DNA of 64,000 nt from Schoenoplectus triqueter (Eukaryota; Streptophyta; Magnoliopsida; Poales; Cyperaceae), in NCBI GenBank assembly GCA_964058805.1, contig CAXKVV010000740.1, positions 1 through 64,000 on the forward strand, read 5' to 3'. Made by a program: the position numbers and the translations under genes. Shown piece after piece: positions 24,956-36,517 of the stretch; positions within the stretch are counted from its first letter, which is position 1; the number at the start of each line of letters is the position of its first letter. Under the pieces are notes generated by a model, which saw nothing but the letters and a program-made list of their open reading frames with translations, did no database searches and had not been told where the DNA came from.

Positions 24956-25898
24956 GGTAATGTATAAAATATTCACAAATTTTATAGAATTTGATACCTA
25001 GCTAGCATTCAACAGTTAAATTACCTTTTCAAAATTTTAAGATGAATATGAACTTTAAAATTTTTAACTTCAAATATTCATAAAAAAATTCTATTCGAAT
25101 TCCAAATTTATAGCAGTGAGATTTCAATTGAAACTAGATACGTCTGCTTTTCTTGTTTTAGGAGTCAATAGTGGTCGCCATAAATCTCAGTCTAGTTAAA
25201 ATATCAGACATTATATGGAATGAAAAGTTTACACACAATAAGAACTTTTATATGAGATAAAAAAAACTAAAATATATTATAAATCGACCATATGTCTGAC
25301 CGACGGTCCTTTGTTTGCGCCGGGAAACGTTTTCAATTAGCAATGTGGTGATATCTCAATCATTACTGTGATAAAATTGTTTTCTCTTTTTTTATATATA
25401 GATAAATACCTCAATCATTATTATTCAGGTCAATTGTTTGGGAAGCTCTCTGGATCGTTCATGCATAAAAATGCTATTCAACCAATTGACAGGCAACAAT
25501 CATTCCTATTGTTAATTGTGCTCTGTTTTATTAATCAGATCTATTTTTGGTTTCTTCGAGTTTTCTAGGATGACATGATCCATGTATTCCGAACTATCTT
25601 TTGATTTGTTATGGCCGAGACAGATGAGAGAAACCGTGTAGCAAAGTCTATTTAATCTGACTTTGGGCTCATGACTGTAGTTTTGCGTGGGGAGGAACAA
25701 TAAGTTTTCAATGGACATTTTATAAGTGAATAAAACTGATTTGATACATGGGAGTAAAAATATTCATGAATTTTAAAAATATATTTGATGACTTGTTGAA
25801 TTCATATATGAATACTAAAAGAGGATTTACATTATTATACATTAAATTTACATTTATATTATAGGTTTAATACAGTTGATAATAAATTATATATATAA
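24956..25898. other. Intergenic, no gene seen
   Basis: AT-rich DNA without supported genes. Overlapping open frames around 25368-25718 are short, found on both strands, and lack domains. Confidence 0.45.
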
Positions 25899-26174
25899 GG
25901 GCATTCGCATTTCATTGTCAAATTAATTGTCAAATCTCATTTGACAATTGTCATTTGAATTTCAGAGATGCAAAGACTAGACAAAATTAGACAATTGTCT
26001 AAATTTAACAGTCCATTTGACAAGCCACGTCAGCGAAGGAGCAGAAAATTAATTACGAAAGTACCATCTTGACAATTTTATTCTATTCATAGATGCCATT
26101 ATTAAAATAAATTGTCAATTTGATTACGTAGTATGAAAATTTAATTTTGACAATCGATACCAATGCGGATGCTC
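25899..26174. mobile_element. PIF/Harbinger-type (Tourist-like) MITE, 276 bp
   Basis: Terminal inverted repeats GGGCATTCGCATT and GAGCATCCGCATT differ at two positions. A TAA trinucleotide flanks the element on both sides (25896-25898 and 26175-26177), matching the TWA target preference of PIF/Harbinger elements. The interior contains several TTGACAAT-type words in both orientations and no coding sequence. Confidence 0.8.
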
Positions 26175-26177
26175 TAA

Positions 26178-29100
26178 CTCTCTATGAAGAGACAGATTCA
26201 AATCTCTCAAAGAACATCTAAAAGAAAATGGACGTTGGGACTAATGGAGCCCTTATAAGTTATATGAATATACTAAAAAATAACGTACTAGTATATACTA
26301 AATATACTCCATCAGTGGAGTGTTTGTTGCATGAATCTACTTAAAAAAACACAACATATTAGTATATACTGAAAATATTCCAAACCTTTACTGTAATTGT
26401 AAATCATCTAGAATCATATATGTCCATCATTATTACTGTCCGATTAGATGTGACAAAAACCCGACCTGACTCAAAAAATCTTTCCAAATCCAATCCTATC
26501 TAATATTTTAAAAAGTCAAATTTATCCGACTCGTTCGACCTGATCCGAGATCAAATAATATTTAATCTAATCAAAATTAATTTTAAATCTAAAAAATTCA
26601 ACAAATAAAATTAACCGATTCAACCTGACTTGACCGATTCAATCCACCCTAATCCAAACCTGCCCCAATCCATCCAATTGGTACCTTTATGTCCGACTAT
26701 TGTGTGCCGCATGGATGAACCATGTACAAAACAATTATAAATTTTAAGATAATTCACATTCTCATGAATAATTTCATATATACAGGAGCTAACATGTAGC
26801 AGTGCTCCGTTGGCAAAGCTCTAGACAAATTGATCTGATAACAGACATACAAGTCCTTTGCTTTGAGATAAAGAAGATTATGGTCATGAGAGCCCCACAA
26901 CTTTAGTAATTCCTTAGTTGGGTATTATGAAATATGCGGCCAACCTGCTGTAGGTTTTTACTTTAAAACAATCGCATAGCTTTCTTCCTTATATCGTTTT
27001 TATCCTTTTTTTTTTTTTGGAAAAATGTTACTTGTCATAATTTCGGGAATATAAAAGTATCTTTCAACATATATTACATATATAGTTATTTTTTTATTTC
27101 TTGATAATCTGCATGGACATAATAGATCGGGTGGAAGTATTCATAACTCAACCCTCTTGAGTTTTTACATAATTGTTTTCAATGTACCAACCATTATTTA
27201 ATTATTATTCATCAAAAAATAAAAACATATCCATCTAACATTAATTTTAGCTATATCATATCTTTATCTATTAAATTTAGATTTATATGTACACATTCAA
27301 CTTTATCGGTTAAGATTAGTGGGAAACAAATAAATAATAAATAACTATCGATACTATATTATTAAATAGCGTATGAACTAGAGTCTTTAATGCTGTTATG
27401 AATTTTTTAATGACCAAAATATTTTTGCTAAAACTTAAATAAAATCGAGGAATGGGTTCTGCCTGCGCATCTTTTTCCTCTTCTCCATTAAATTTTCTAT
27501 TTTTTTACCACATTAATAAAAAGAGATCTAAAAAAAGTTCTCCATATAAATAAATTAATCATTAACTTTTTAAAATTTTGCTTAAAAAATAAATTATCCA
27601 CCATAGAAATTTACTTAGAAAACAAATAATACATTTTATAAGAGGAGGGTTGAAATGCCTCAATTTATTGTGCCTCAATCATGTCTCAACTTTTTAAATT
27701 TCTAGTAGCTTAAAAAATAAAATGAAAATATTAAAATAAAATTGTTAGATTTAATCTAAGTTATTTTATACATGTACAAATTAAAAATTATGACAATTGA
27801 ATATTATTTTATGTGATATCAAGAGCTTATAAAAGTACATTAATATGATTAATTTCTGATCATTGATTTCATAACTTGTTGATTCACATAAAATGAAAGC
27901 GAAAATGAATATTTTTATGTAAGATGAAAATATAATATAGATCAAATTTAAATACTTTCCTTTCATATTTTAGCTTATATTTTTGAGATAATAAAAATTT
28001 TAAAAATTGGGCATATATAATTGAGGTACAAAAAATTGAGTCATCCTCATTTTATAAATAGTCTTTGATTAAATAATGAGATAATTTTATTTAAAAATTT
28101 AAGAGTCTTTATAATTTATTTAGACGTAAATTATATCTATATAAAATATAACAAGTAAATGTATTATTTTTAACTCATCATATTACTAAAATATCAAACA
28201 ATTATAATTAATGTCCATTATTCTAAAAGCTATTTCGTTTTTTTTTAATGTGTCTTCTGTTACGAGAGTGACGGGGGAATCCGGCATGCGATTTTGATCG
28301 TCTGATTTGAATCAAATGCACTCAATTTAATTTGATGTGATCTTGTGCAGGGAAGAGTTCTTTATTATGTCTAATACAACAGTTTTATATATGTTATCTC
28401 ACGTGAAATATGTTTTCCAATGAAATATTATTTAAGAAATTCTATCAGATTGGTAATGAAATATTACGTCTTTTTTTTTTGAGAAAATGCAGACATTGGT
28501 CTCTCGGCAATCTGTATAAAAGGTTAAAAGTATACGGCGTGAGACGACATCAGAAAAATATGATCTCTCGCCACACGAAAGGCAACACGAAGCACAGAAA
28601 ATCCGAGATGGCGTAGAAGACTACAACTGAGCGTCTTCTCTTCTGTTCTGTGAAGGACGTGAGGAGTTTGTTTTCTTCCCTCCTTTTTAACCTTTTATCA
28701 TTTATCAAGTTCTAAGTTCTAACCTTGCCTTTCTTTTCATTCTCTCCGTAGCTAGGTTTCCCCACTCTCAATTTTACACGATGATCTACGTGCACAGATG
28801 CTTACATAACACATGCATTGATGCATAGTAAGATGGCATGTCACTATGCCTCCTCTTTTTTTTTTTTTTTTTTTTTTTTGCGTTTAATTTGGTGGTTCGT
28901 TGTAGAAACGCAATTTATTGTTTCAAACTTCCAATAACGGCTTATCATTACAAAGTCCAAAATGGTGTTATTCGTAACGGCTTTTATCATAGACTCTCCT
29001 TTTTCAGTCTCCGTTACTTGGTTAGTTCGAACAATGATAATTGTTTTATTATCAACCGCTTTACTATTCTCTCACCTACAGGATTGCTTTATTTTAAGGA

Positions 29101-29592
29101 AAACATGTTTATACATAACACCAATTAAATTTCAATATCAATTAGTTATTTGTGGTTAATTGTCTATAATTGCAAATAATTAAATTAATTTAGCTACTGA
29201 ACATATTAATTAAAGAACATTGGTTTATGAATTATGATATATAATTGCATATTTGCATCCCTTATTTTCACATCTTATTTGCATACCGTATAAATATTTA
29301 AAAAAAAATACATAGTCTCTACTCTCTAACTCAAATTATTAAAAAAAACTTTTTATACTTAATAATATATGCAAATATGATGCGCAGAACTTAGTGTGAA
29401 AGAATAATTTCTCTAAAAGAATATATGTTATCATGAATACTGGTGTATGGTTCTTAGGCTTTCCTTGATCAAAGAATAAATATTTTATTTTTGTACAATA
29501 TCAATTATCAACGCCATCAACTATGACTGTTTTTCACTCACCATTTCAATTACAACGTTGCAAAACGTAAAAAATATATTTTCAATAAAATC
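26178..29592. other. Gene-poor intergenic stretch
   Basis: No gene could be supported across this 3.4-kb AT-rich stretch. Around 26455-26690 there are scattered CCGACCTGA/GACCTGATCCGA words, a kind of dispersed plant repeat. Around 28467-28490 there is a T-run then GAGAAAATG, again like a retroelement tail. A poly(T) run lies at 28856-28879. Nothing RNA-like was recognised. Confidence 0.45.
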
Positions 29593-29597
29593 CAAAC

Positions 29598-30203
29598 TGA
29601 CGCAAGCGGTCCCGATACTATCTTGCCCGATAAGCTCAAGTACTCGGTTTATTAGTAAAGAGGAGAATAAAATGAAATTTCAGTCACAAAAGAACTCAAC
29701 TAAACACAACTCAATTTCATATATCAATTGTCTGCCTTACAACTTTCATATGCCAATCTATTTATAGCCTCCATGTTACTTATCCCTTAAGAGAAGATTT
29801 AAATGCTAATTAAATTAAAAACCCAAAACCCAAAACCCAAAATAATTAAATACTAATTTTAGTAAAACAAGAAATGAGATTTAACTCCTATCACAAAACC
29901 CGTGTAGTCAAGACCATTTAATTGATTTATTGTTTCCTGACTCTTGAAGACCGTCCATTCATGCATCTATCCAGTCAGCAATTTAATTGTTTCTTTGAAG
30001 ACCGCCAAATAACTCTTAGATTACCACTATCCAGTCAACATAATAAAATCGGTTTAATTATTTAAAAATCTGCACCATGCCATTTAATTTCTGTGGATCA
30101 GATTTCAAGTTGGACATACAATTCTTTGATCGGTATGGATTTGTTGTGGCCATCGTCTGTATCCGAGTCTGAATCGGTTACGACCTCGGTACGCACTGCG
30201 TCA
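29598..30203 (-). repeat. 3' LTR of the gypsy element
   Basis: This is the left-hand copy of the 606-bp LTR, with short inverted termini TGACGC and GCGTCA. It contains the final ~35 codons of the gag-pol frame (30203 down to the stop at 30098) and a triple ACCCAAA repeat near 29820. Confidence 0.96.
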
Positions 30204-33200
30204 GGCTCCCCTGGTTGGTTGAAGCTTGACCTCAAGCTTGCATCTTCTTCATAGTATTTGTGGAGATGACTTACGTTGAACGTATTGGAGATATGCAAGT
30301 CTTCCGGTAACTTCACACGGTAGGCATTTGCTCCAAACTTCTCCGCGATCTCACACGGTCCCACTTTTCGTTTCTTAAGCTTATGATATTCACCTCGAGG
30401 AAACCGTTCCTTTGGTAAATATACCCAAACCAATTCTCCCACTTCAAATTGTACGTCACGGCGCTTCTCATCTGCTTTAGCTTTGTATTTAGAATAAAAT
30501 TGCTCTAATTTTTCACGCACCATTTTATGTAATTCTCTCAAATCTTCAAGCCTTTCTTCCACCTTTGTAACCTTGGATCTTGGCCTCTCAATAGAAAGAG
30601 TATCAAGAGGGCCTCGGGGAATATATCCGTACACAATCTTGAAAGGTGCAAATCCCGTGGAGCGGTTTACTGAACAATTGTATTCAAACTCAATTTTCGG
30701 TAGCAAAGTATCCCACATGCCAAAAGTCGTAACTTGTGCACGTAGCATGTTTCCAAGACTTCTGTTTACGACTTCGGTTTGACCGTCTGTTTGAGGGTGA
30801 AAAGTGGAGCTAAACTTCAAGTCGGTCTTTAATTTCTTCCAAAGTTCCATCCAGAATTTGCTTAAAAATTTCGTGTCTCGATCTGAAACAATGGTACTCG
30901 GCAAGCCATGATGCCGAACAACTTCATGAAAATAAAGTTCAGCAACTTTAGGAGCATCCACAGTGGTTTTGCACGCAATGAAGACTGCCATTTTGCTGAA
31001 GCGATCAACAACTACCATGATGCTATCGTTCTTTCTTCTTGTCATTGGTAATCCGGTCACAAAGTCCATTGAAATGTCACGCCAAACACCAAATGGAAGG
31101 GGCAACGGATTGTAGAGACCCTGATTTGTGTTGGTGCCTTTAGAAGTTTGACACACTTGGCAAGCTCGAACAAAGTGCTTAACATCCCGCCATAGACTTG
31201 GCCAAAAGAACCTCTCTCGTACCAAATGCAAAGTCTTTTCCAACCCGAAATGACCTTGGTTATGCATTTCCTTGATGATCAGATATCGTAAAGAAGTTGC
31301 TGGGATACAAAGTGCGAGACCTCGAAACAAGTACCCGTTAATTAACGAGTAGTCATCCCGTGACTTTTTCTTCACGTCTTCCAATATTTGTCTGAAGTCG
31401 GGATCCTCCTTAAGAGTCTCAGGCACGTGTTCGAACCCGAGAGTGTAGGTTGACATTGCCGAGAGTAATCCATGCCGACGGCTCAAAGCATCAGCAACTT
31501 TGTTACTTGATCCCGCCTTATGCACAATGGAGAAAGAGTACTCTTGGAGCGAAGTGACCCACTTAGCATGTCGGGAGCTTAATTTGTTCTGATCTTGCAC
31601 AAATTTCAGTGCTTGGTGGTCGGTGTATAGCACAAATTCGCGAGACAAAAGGTAATGCCGCCAATGTTGTAGAGCTTTTACTATGGCATACAACTCAAGG
31701 TCATACACCGAGTAATTAGTTTTAGCCCCACCAAGTTTCTCGCTAAAATATGCCACAGGTTTCTTCTCTTGAGATAGTACGGCACCAATTCCGATCTTTG
31801 AAGCATCACATTCTACCACAAAAGCTTTGTCAAAGTCCGGCAGAGCTAGCACGGGTGCATGAGTTAAACAATGCTTGAGTGTCTCGAAAGCTTGTTGTGC
31901 ATTGTCACTCCATTCAAAATTCTTTTGCTTTAGTAACTCGGTGATAGGTGCTGAGATACTACTAAAGCCTTTGATGAAACGCCGGTAGAACCCTGCTAAC
32001 CCGAGAAATGATCGAACCTCGGTAAAAGAAGATGGTTTTGGCCATTCTTGAATTGCTTGAATTTTGTCTTCTTCGGGTAGGATACCACTAGCAGAAATTT
32101 TAAATCCCAAAAATATCAGTGTTGGAGTCATCCAAACACACTTCTTCGGGTTTGCAAAAAGGCTATTTTCGTGTAGCGCTTTAAGAGTTTCTCGCAAATG
32201 TTGCAAGTGGTCTTCTTGGTTTCGGCTATATATAAGAATGTCGTCAAAATAGACAACAACAAACTTGTTAAGGAAAGGCCGCAAAACTTGGTTCATCACA
32301 CGCATGAAAGTGCTAGGAGCATTGGAGAGGCCGAAAGGCATGACAACCCACTCAAAAAGGCCTTCTTTTATTTTGAAAGCCGTTTTCCATTCGTCTCCTG
32401 GCTTGATGCGAATTTGATGATACCCACTTTTAAGATCAATTTTAGAAAATACTTTGGCACCACTTAGTTGATCGAGCATGTCCTCAAGTCGCGGAATTGG
32501 AAACCGGTACCTTATAGTAATCCGATTTATTGCACGGCTATCCACACACATGCGAAAACTCCCATCCTTCTTTGGCACCAAAAGAGCTGGCACGGCACAA
32601 GGACTTATGCTTTCTCGCACAAATCCTTTGTCAAGTAGTTCTTGCACCTGACGCTTCAATTCTTCATGTTGTTGCGGGGTCATGCGGTAGTGAGCCTTGT
32701 TAGGAAGGCTAGCCCCTGGTATCAAGTCAATTTGGTGTTGAATGTCGCGAAGTGGGGGTAGTCCATCGGGAAGCTCGTCAGGAAGTACATGCATGAATTC
32801 GGCCAATAGAGGTTGCACTATTTCAGGTATGTTTTGCTCGGTTTCAGTTTTGGTGAAGTCGCATGAGGTAAGTGCGAAACAAATTTCAGCACCTTTTAGT
32901 TCCTTCTCAAATTCTTCTTGCGGTACACAAAACACCGTATTGGTTTCTTTTACTTCTTCTTGAACTGGATTTATGCGTACCTTTTTTGCACCAACTTGAA
33001 TGGTATATGTGTGCTTCCTTCCATCATAGACGGCTTGATTGTCGTATTGCCATGGACGACCGAGAATCAGATGTGAGGCATCCATCGGGACCACATCGGC
33101 ATAAATAGTGGTTGTATAATGCGGTCCGAGTGTGAGTTGAAAGTGACACCTCTTGTTGACATGAATTTCAGCCCCTTTGTTCACCCACCCGAGTTTGTAT

Positions 33201-34417
33201 GGATTTGTATGGGTTGTGGTATTAAGCTGGAGTTTTTGAACCGCCTCTTCTGAAATCACATTCTCCCAACTTCCCGAATCGATTATCACAACACACTTCT
33301 TGTTCTCAATAATGCACATGGTTTTAAAAATAGCATGTCGCTTCCAATCTTCTGTTGTTTTCGGTCCCAAGCAAAGCCTTCTCATGACTAAGCTTTCTGC
33401 CTCAAGGTCTTCGGGATTCATCTCATGGATTTCTTCATCTCCTTCAACATTTTCATACCACCCTTCCTCTTCTTCAAAACCATCATTAGCATATAGATGA
33501 GGTCGAGGCTTTGGGCATTCTCTTGCATAGTGGCCCATATCACGACAATTATGACAACGAATGTTGGCCTTGGAGCTTCCTACGGAATTTTGGTTCAGTT
33601 TAGGTGGAGGAGGGAGTGGTTGGTTTCGGTTGGAGTTTGTAGAGTTATTTAGAGTGGGACGAGAATGAGAAGAGTTAGAGTTGATAGAAGAAGAATTACC
33701 ACGGTTGAGGTTGCGGTTTCTTGTAAGTTGCTTTTCTACAGCTTTTGCTTTGGCTTGAGCTTCAGCCACATTGGTGAAAGTGTGCGCCACAAGCACATCT
33801 TGAATAGCCATTCGAAGGCCGTGCAAATATCGCGCGACCCTTAAATCTTCTGTCTCATTGAGTTGGTTTCTAGCCTCCAGTTTGTAGAACTCAAGAGTGT
33901 AATCTTCAACACTTTTTGCACCTTGTGAGAGAGATTGAAGTTGTTGGAAAAGTGTTTGGCGGTAGTTAAGAGGAAGAAACTCACGGTTCATTTCACGCTT
34001 CAAATCGAGCCAATTTTCGAGAGGGGGAAGGCCGTCGAGATAACGGCGATATTTGAATGACTGCCACCATGCTGCTGCCCTATCTCGCAACCGTATTGTC
34101 ACCAACGACACTTGCTTGTCCGGAGGGATTTCTTTGAGCTCGAAGACCTCTTCAACTTTGTTTGACCAGTCAAGATACTCTTCGGGATTTAAACTGCCAG
34201 AATAATCTGGAATTTCTACTCTTAGGCCGGCATCCCACTTAGTTTCTCTGTTTTGTAGATTTCCATCATTGTTATTATGCGGATTTTGTGGATTTTGTTG
34301 ATTTTGTGGATTGTTGACGGGAGTAAGGCGTGCCACAAGATTAGTGAGGATTTGCATAGTTTCGGCTTGATTTTGTTGCATACGATCTAGGATAGCGAGA
34401 AGGTTTGGATCGGCCAT
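30098..34417 (-). CDS. Ty3/gypsy Gag-Pol polyprotein
   Basis: One frame of 1439 residues from the ATG at 34417; a longer frame to 34513 lacks an upstream ATG. In order: a retrotransposon Gag domain (WWQSFKYRR, then VEDYTLEFYKLEARNQ, about 80-220); a CCHC zinc knuckle (CHNCRDMGHYAREC, about 288-302); an aspartic protease with DSGS near 380; reverse transcriptase with active site YFDD near 724; RNase H (ECDASKIGIGAVLSQ and YTDHQALKF, near 870-930); and integrase with an HHCC zinc finger (HNQGHFGLEKT to CQVCQ, about 1055-1090), DDE core residues in DFVTGLP, SDRDTKF and the HPQTDGQTEVVNRSL block, and a GPY/F-type module near 1354. No canonical chromodomain was recognised. The acidic, Asp/Ser-rich tail extends into the 3' LTR, as known for some chromoviruses such as CRM; that lineage is an inference. 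Confidence 0.96.
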   Translation of the reverse strand: MADPNLLAILDRMQQNQAETMQILTNLVARLTPVNNPQNQQNPQNPHNNNDGNLQNRETKWDAGLRVEIPDYSGSLNPEEYLDWSNKVEEVFELKEIPPDKQVSLVTIRLRDRAAAWWQSFKYRRYLDGLPPLENWLDLKREMNREFLPLNYRQTLFQQLQSLSQGAKSVEDYTLEFYKLEARNQLNETEDLRVARYLHGLRMAIQDVLVAHTFTNVAEAQAKAKAVEKQLTRNRNLNRGNSSSINSNSSHSRPTLNNSTNSNRNQPLPPPPKLNQNSVGSSKANIRCHNCRDMGHYARECPKPRPHLYANDGFEEEEGWYENVEGDEEIHEMNPEDLEAESLVMRRLCLGPKTTEDWKRHAIFKTMCIIENKKCVVIIDSGSWENVISEEAVQKLQLNTTTHTNPYKLGWVNKGAEIHVNKRCHFQLTLGPHYTTTIYADVVPMDASHLILGRPWQYDNQAVYDGRKHTYTIQVGAKKVRINPVQEEVKETNTVFCVPQEEFEKELKGAEICFALTSCDFTKTETEQNIPEIVQPLLAEFMHVLPDELPDGLPPLRDIQHQIDLIPGASLPNKAHYRMTPQQHEELKRQVQELLDKGFVRESISPCAVPALLVPKKDGSFRMCVDSRAINRITIRYRFPIPRLEDMLDQLSGAKVFSKIDLKSGYHQIRIKPGDEWKTAFKIKEGLFEWVVMPFGLSNAPSTFMRVMNQVLRPFLNKFVVVYFDDILIYSRNQEDHLQHLRETLKALHENSLFANPKKCVWMTPTLIFLGFKISASGILPEEDKIQAIQEWPKPSSFTEVRSFLGLAGFYRRFIKGFSSISAPITELLKQKNFEWSDNAQQAFETLKHCLTHAPVLALPDFDKAFVVECDASKIGIGAVLSQEKKPVAYFSEKLGGAKTNYSVYDLELYAIVKALQHWRHYLLSREFVLYTDHQALKFVQDQNKLSSRHAKWVTSLQEYSFSIVHKAGSSNKVADALSRRHGLLSAMSTYTLGFEHVPETLKEDPDFRQILEDVKKKSRDDYSLINGYLFRGLALCIPATSLRYLIIKEMHNQGHFGLEKTLHLVRERFFWPSLWRDVKHFVRACQVCQTSKGTNTNQGLYNPLPLPFGVWRDISMDFVTGLPMTRRKNDSIMVVVDRFSKMAVFIACKTTVDAPKVAELYFHEVVRHHGLPSTIVSDRDTKFLSKFWMELWKKLKTDLKFSSTFHPQTDGQTEVVNRSLGNMLRAQVTTFGMWDTLLPKIEFEYNCSVNRSTGFAPFKIVYGYIPRGPLDTLSIERPRSKVTKVEERLEDLRELHKMVREKLEQFYSKYKAKADEKRRDVQFEVGELVWVYLPKERFPRGEYHKLKKRKVGPCEIAEKFGANAYRVKLPEDLHISNTFNVSHLHKYYEEDASLRSSFNQPGEPDAVRTEVVTDSDSDTDDGHNKSIPIKELYVQLEI
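30204..30214 (-). other. Polypurine tract
   Basis: On the element's strand, the short purine-rich AGGGGAGCC lies directly against the 3' LTR start (TGACGC). This is the expected place for plus-strand priming. Confidence 0.7.
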
Positions 34418-34527
34418 GATGTTGGTGAAAGGTGGAAATAGCGTGATGTTTTGTTGATGGAGGTGTTTGTCGAATTTGGCGGTTGTCGAAGATACAACTT
34501 CACGCAAGCGCAAAGGTGGTTGTCGAA

Positions 34528-34545
34528 CCTCGCTCTGATACCAAT
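34528..34545 (-). other. Primer-binding site (initiator Met tRNA)
   Basis: Immediately inside the 5' LTR the element strand reads ATTGGTATCAGAGCGAGG. Its TGGTATCAGAGC matches the complement of the 3' end of plant initiator methionine tRNA, the usual primer of many plant LTR retrotransposons. Confidence 0.92.
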
Positions 34546-35151
34546 TGACGCAAGCGGTCCCGATACTATCTTGCCCGATAAGCTCAAGTACTCGGTTTAT
34601 TAGTAAAGAGGAGAATAAAATGAAATTTCAGTCACAAAAGAACTCAACTAAACACAACTCAATTTCATATATCAATTGTCTGCCTTACAACTTTCATATG
34701 CCAATCTATTTATAGCCTCCATGTTACTTATCCCTTAAGAGAAGATTTAAATGCTAATTAAATTAAAAACCCAAAACCCAAAACCCAAAATAATTAAATA
34801 CTAATTTTAGTAAAACAAGAAATGAGATTTAACTCCTATCACAAAACCCGTGTAGTCAAGACCATTTAATTGATTTATTGTTTCCTGACTCTTGAAGACC
34901 GTCCATTCATGCATCTATCCAGTCAGCAATTTAATTGTTTCTTTGAAGACCGCCAAATAACTCTTAGATTACCACTATCCAGTCAACATAATAAAATCGG
35001 TTTAATTATTTAAAAATCTGCACCATGCCATTTAATTTCTGTGGATCAGATTTCAAGTTGGACATACAATTCTTTGATCGGTATGGATTTGTTGTGGCCA
35101 TCGTCTGTATCCGAGTCTGAATCGGTTACGACCTCGGTACGCACTGCGTCA
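34546..35151 (-). repeat. 5' LTR of the gypsy element
   Basis: This right-hand LTR copy is 606 bp and appears base-for-base the same as 29598-30203. The promoter for the element should lie here. Confidence 0.96.
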
Positions 35152-35156
35152 CAAAC

Positions 35157-35628
35157 ACAATTTTTTTATTGCTTACTGCAAAAATTAGTTGCAATTTGTC
35201 AATACTAAATCATTTTATTTGTTTATTGTAATTCAGTCTCTAAACTAATTAATTTTGCTTGATATTTTCATGTAAAAACTTTCAATTATGGGTACGAAAA
35301 ACTTTTAGGATGGTGATATTTGTGCAAAAACAAAGTATACTCCAATAAAAATTGACATGCACATTAATTATGGAGATGCATGAAATAGTCAAATATAAAA
35401 TATTCCTGCAGATGTGAATTATATATAAACTTAAATATTTATATTAAAAGCGGACATTTTTTAATCTTACGAGTTACGATGTACAATTACCATAAGATCA
35501 TACTTACAAGTTCAAATTAAGTTGACTTATTTATTTTACAGTTTAATTTTATAATAATGTTAGAAATGATTTTACTCATCATTTTTTGTGAACTCTTCAA
35601 GTCTTAGGATTAGTGCAAGAATAACACT
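35157..35628. other. Intergenic, no gene seen
   Basis: AT-rich sequence between the gypsy insertion and the next MITE. No feature could be supported. Confidence 0.45.
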
Positions 35629-36024
35629 GTTTGGGTTAGTAATTGAGAATAGTGTGAATTTAGTGATATCTCGGGAAATATGAGAAGAATGTTAATTTTT
35701 ACTATTTCATGTTAGTAAAATGTTGTTTGGATAGTAACTTGAGAACAGTGAAGAGAATAGTTAAAATAATTAATTATTTTTAGTATTTTATTTAATAATA
35801 ATATTTATTTAATACTACTCCACACTAATATAAAAGAAAAAAAATATTTTTTATTATTTTCACTACTCTCATGGACATTAATCTGCTAACCCAATGTTTT
35901 CTATGGGTTAGCGGATTGGCACTATTATGCTGCTATTCTCAATTTTATTTTTGTGTTTAGATGGTTGCTAACCCGAAAACAATACTGCTATTCCGAGAAC
36001 AGTGCTATTCTACACCATCCAAAC
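35629..36024. mobile_element. MITE with GTTTGG/CCAAAC ends upstream of the kinase gene
   Basis: The left end GTTTGGGTTAGTAATTGAGA is mirrored by the right end CTACACCATCCAAAC with inner TATTCCGAGAACAGTGC. Internal copies of GTTAGC/GCTAAC occur in both orientations around 35887-35917. It lies within about 220 bp of the likely TATA box of the next gene. The target duplication is unresolved. Confidence 0.55.
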
Positions 36025-36242
36025 AAGTATTTTAAGCTTATATTTCTCGTTGACTTTATGCCCTTTAGTCGCTAATTAATCATGAAAAAACCCTAAAAAA
36101 TAGTTTGATGGTGTGCTAACAAATTACTTTCTTTTGGTGTCAAATTGTAATAACTAAATGTACAGCGGTACAAATCAAATTGCACCTTTATCTTGAGGCG
36201 GATGCTCACATGAATATCGCCATATTAGCACACGGATACAGC

Positions 36243-36248
36243 TATAAA
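36243..36248 (+). promoter_or_regulatory. Possible TATA box of the receptor-like kinase gene
   Basis: The sequence CTATAAATG is followed about 30 bases downstream by a pyrimidine-rich stretch typical of plant transcription starts and leaders (36265-36500). It lies about 330 bases upstream of the start codon. This is inferred from position only. Confidence 0.4.
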
Positions 36249-36517
36249 TGAAATAATAAGTTTTGTTTCTCTCTCCCCTCTTTTCTGTAAACTGTTGTGA
36301 AACATCCTGTGCGCAAATTTTGTATATATCTCTCCAAATTCTTTAATCCAGTCTCTCTCTGTCCTTTACACCCTGTATTAGTTGTAGAGCCTCTCTAAAT
36401 TATAACTTTCTCCTCTGATTCTCTCTCTCCCTTTCTCCTCTCAATCTCCTCTCCTCCCCTCCCCCTCTCCGAATCTCCGTTGCTAGGGTTTCTTCCTTTG
36501 AGTTTCTCTCTTCTCCA

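Larger units (their letters stand above)
29598..35151 (-). mobile_element. Full-length Ty3/gypsy LTR retrotransposon, 5554 bp
   Basis: A complete element lies on the minus strand. Its 606-bp LTRs (29598-30203 and 34546-35151) begin TGACGC and end GCGTCA and look identical by eye along their length. The 5-bp target duplication CAAAC flanks it (29593-29597 and 35152-35156). Next to the 5' LTR (the right one) is a primer-binding site complementary to initiator methionine tRNA, and next to the 3' LTR a purine-rich tract. One uninterrupted gag-pol frame lies between. These features indicate a recent insertion of a structurally intact element, 1.4 kb upstream of the receptor-like kinase gene. Confidence 0.97.
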
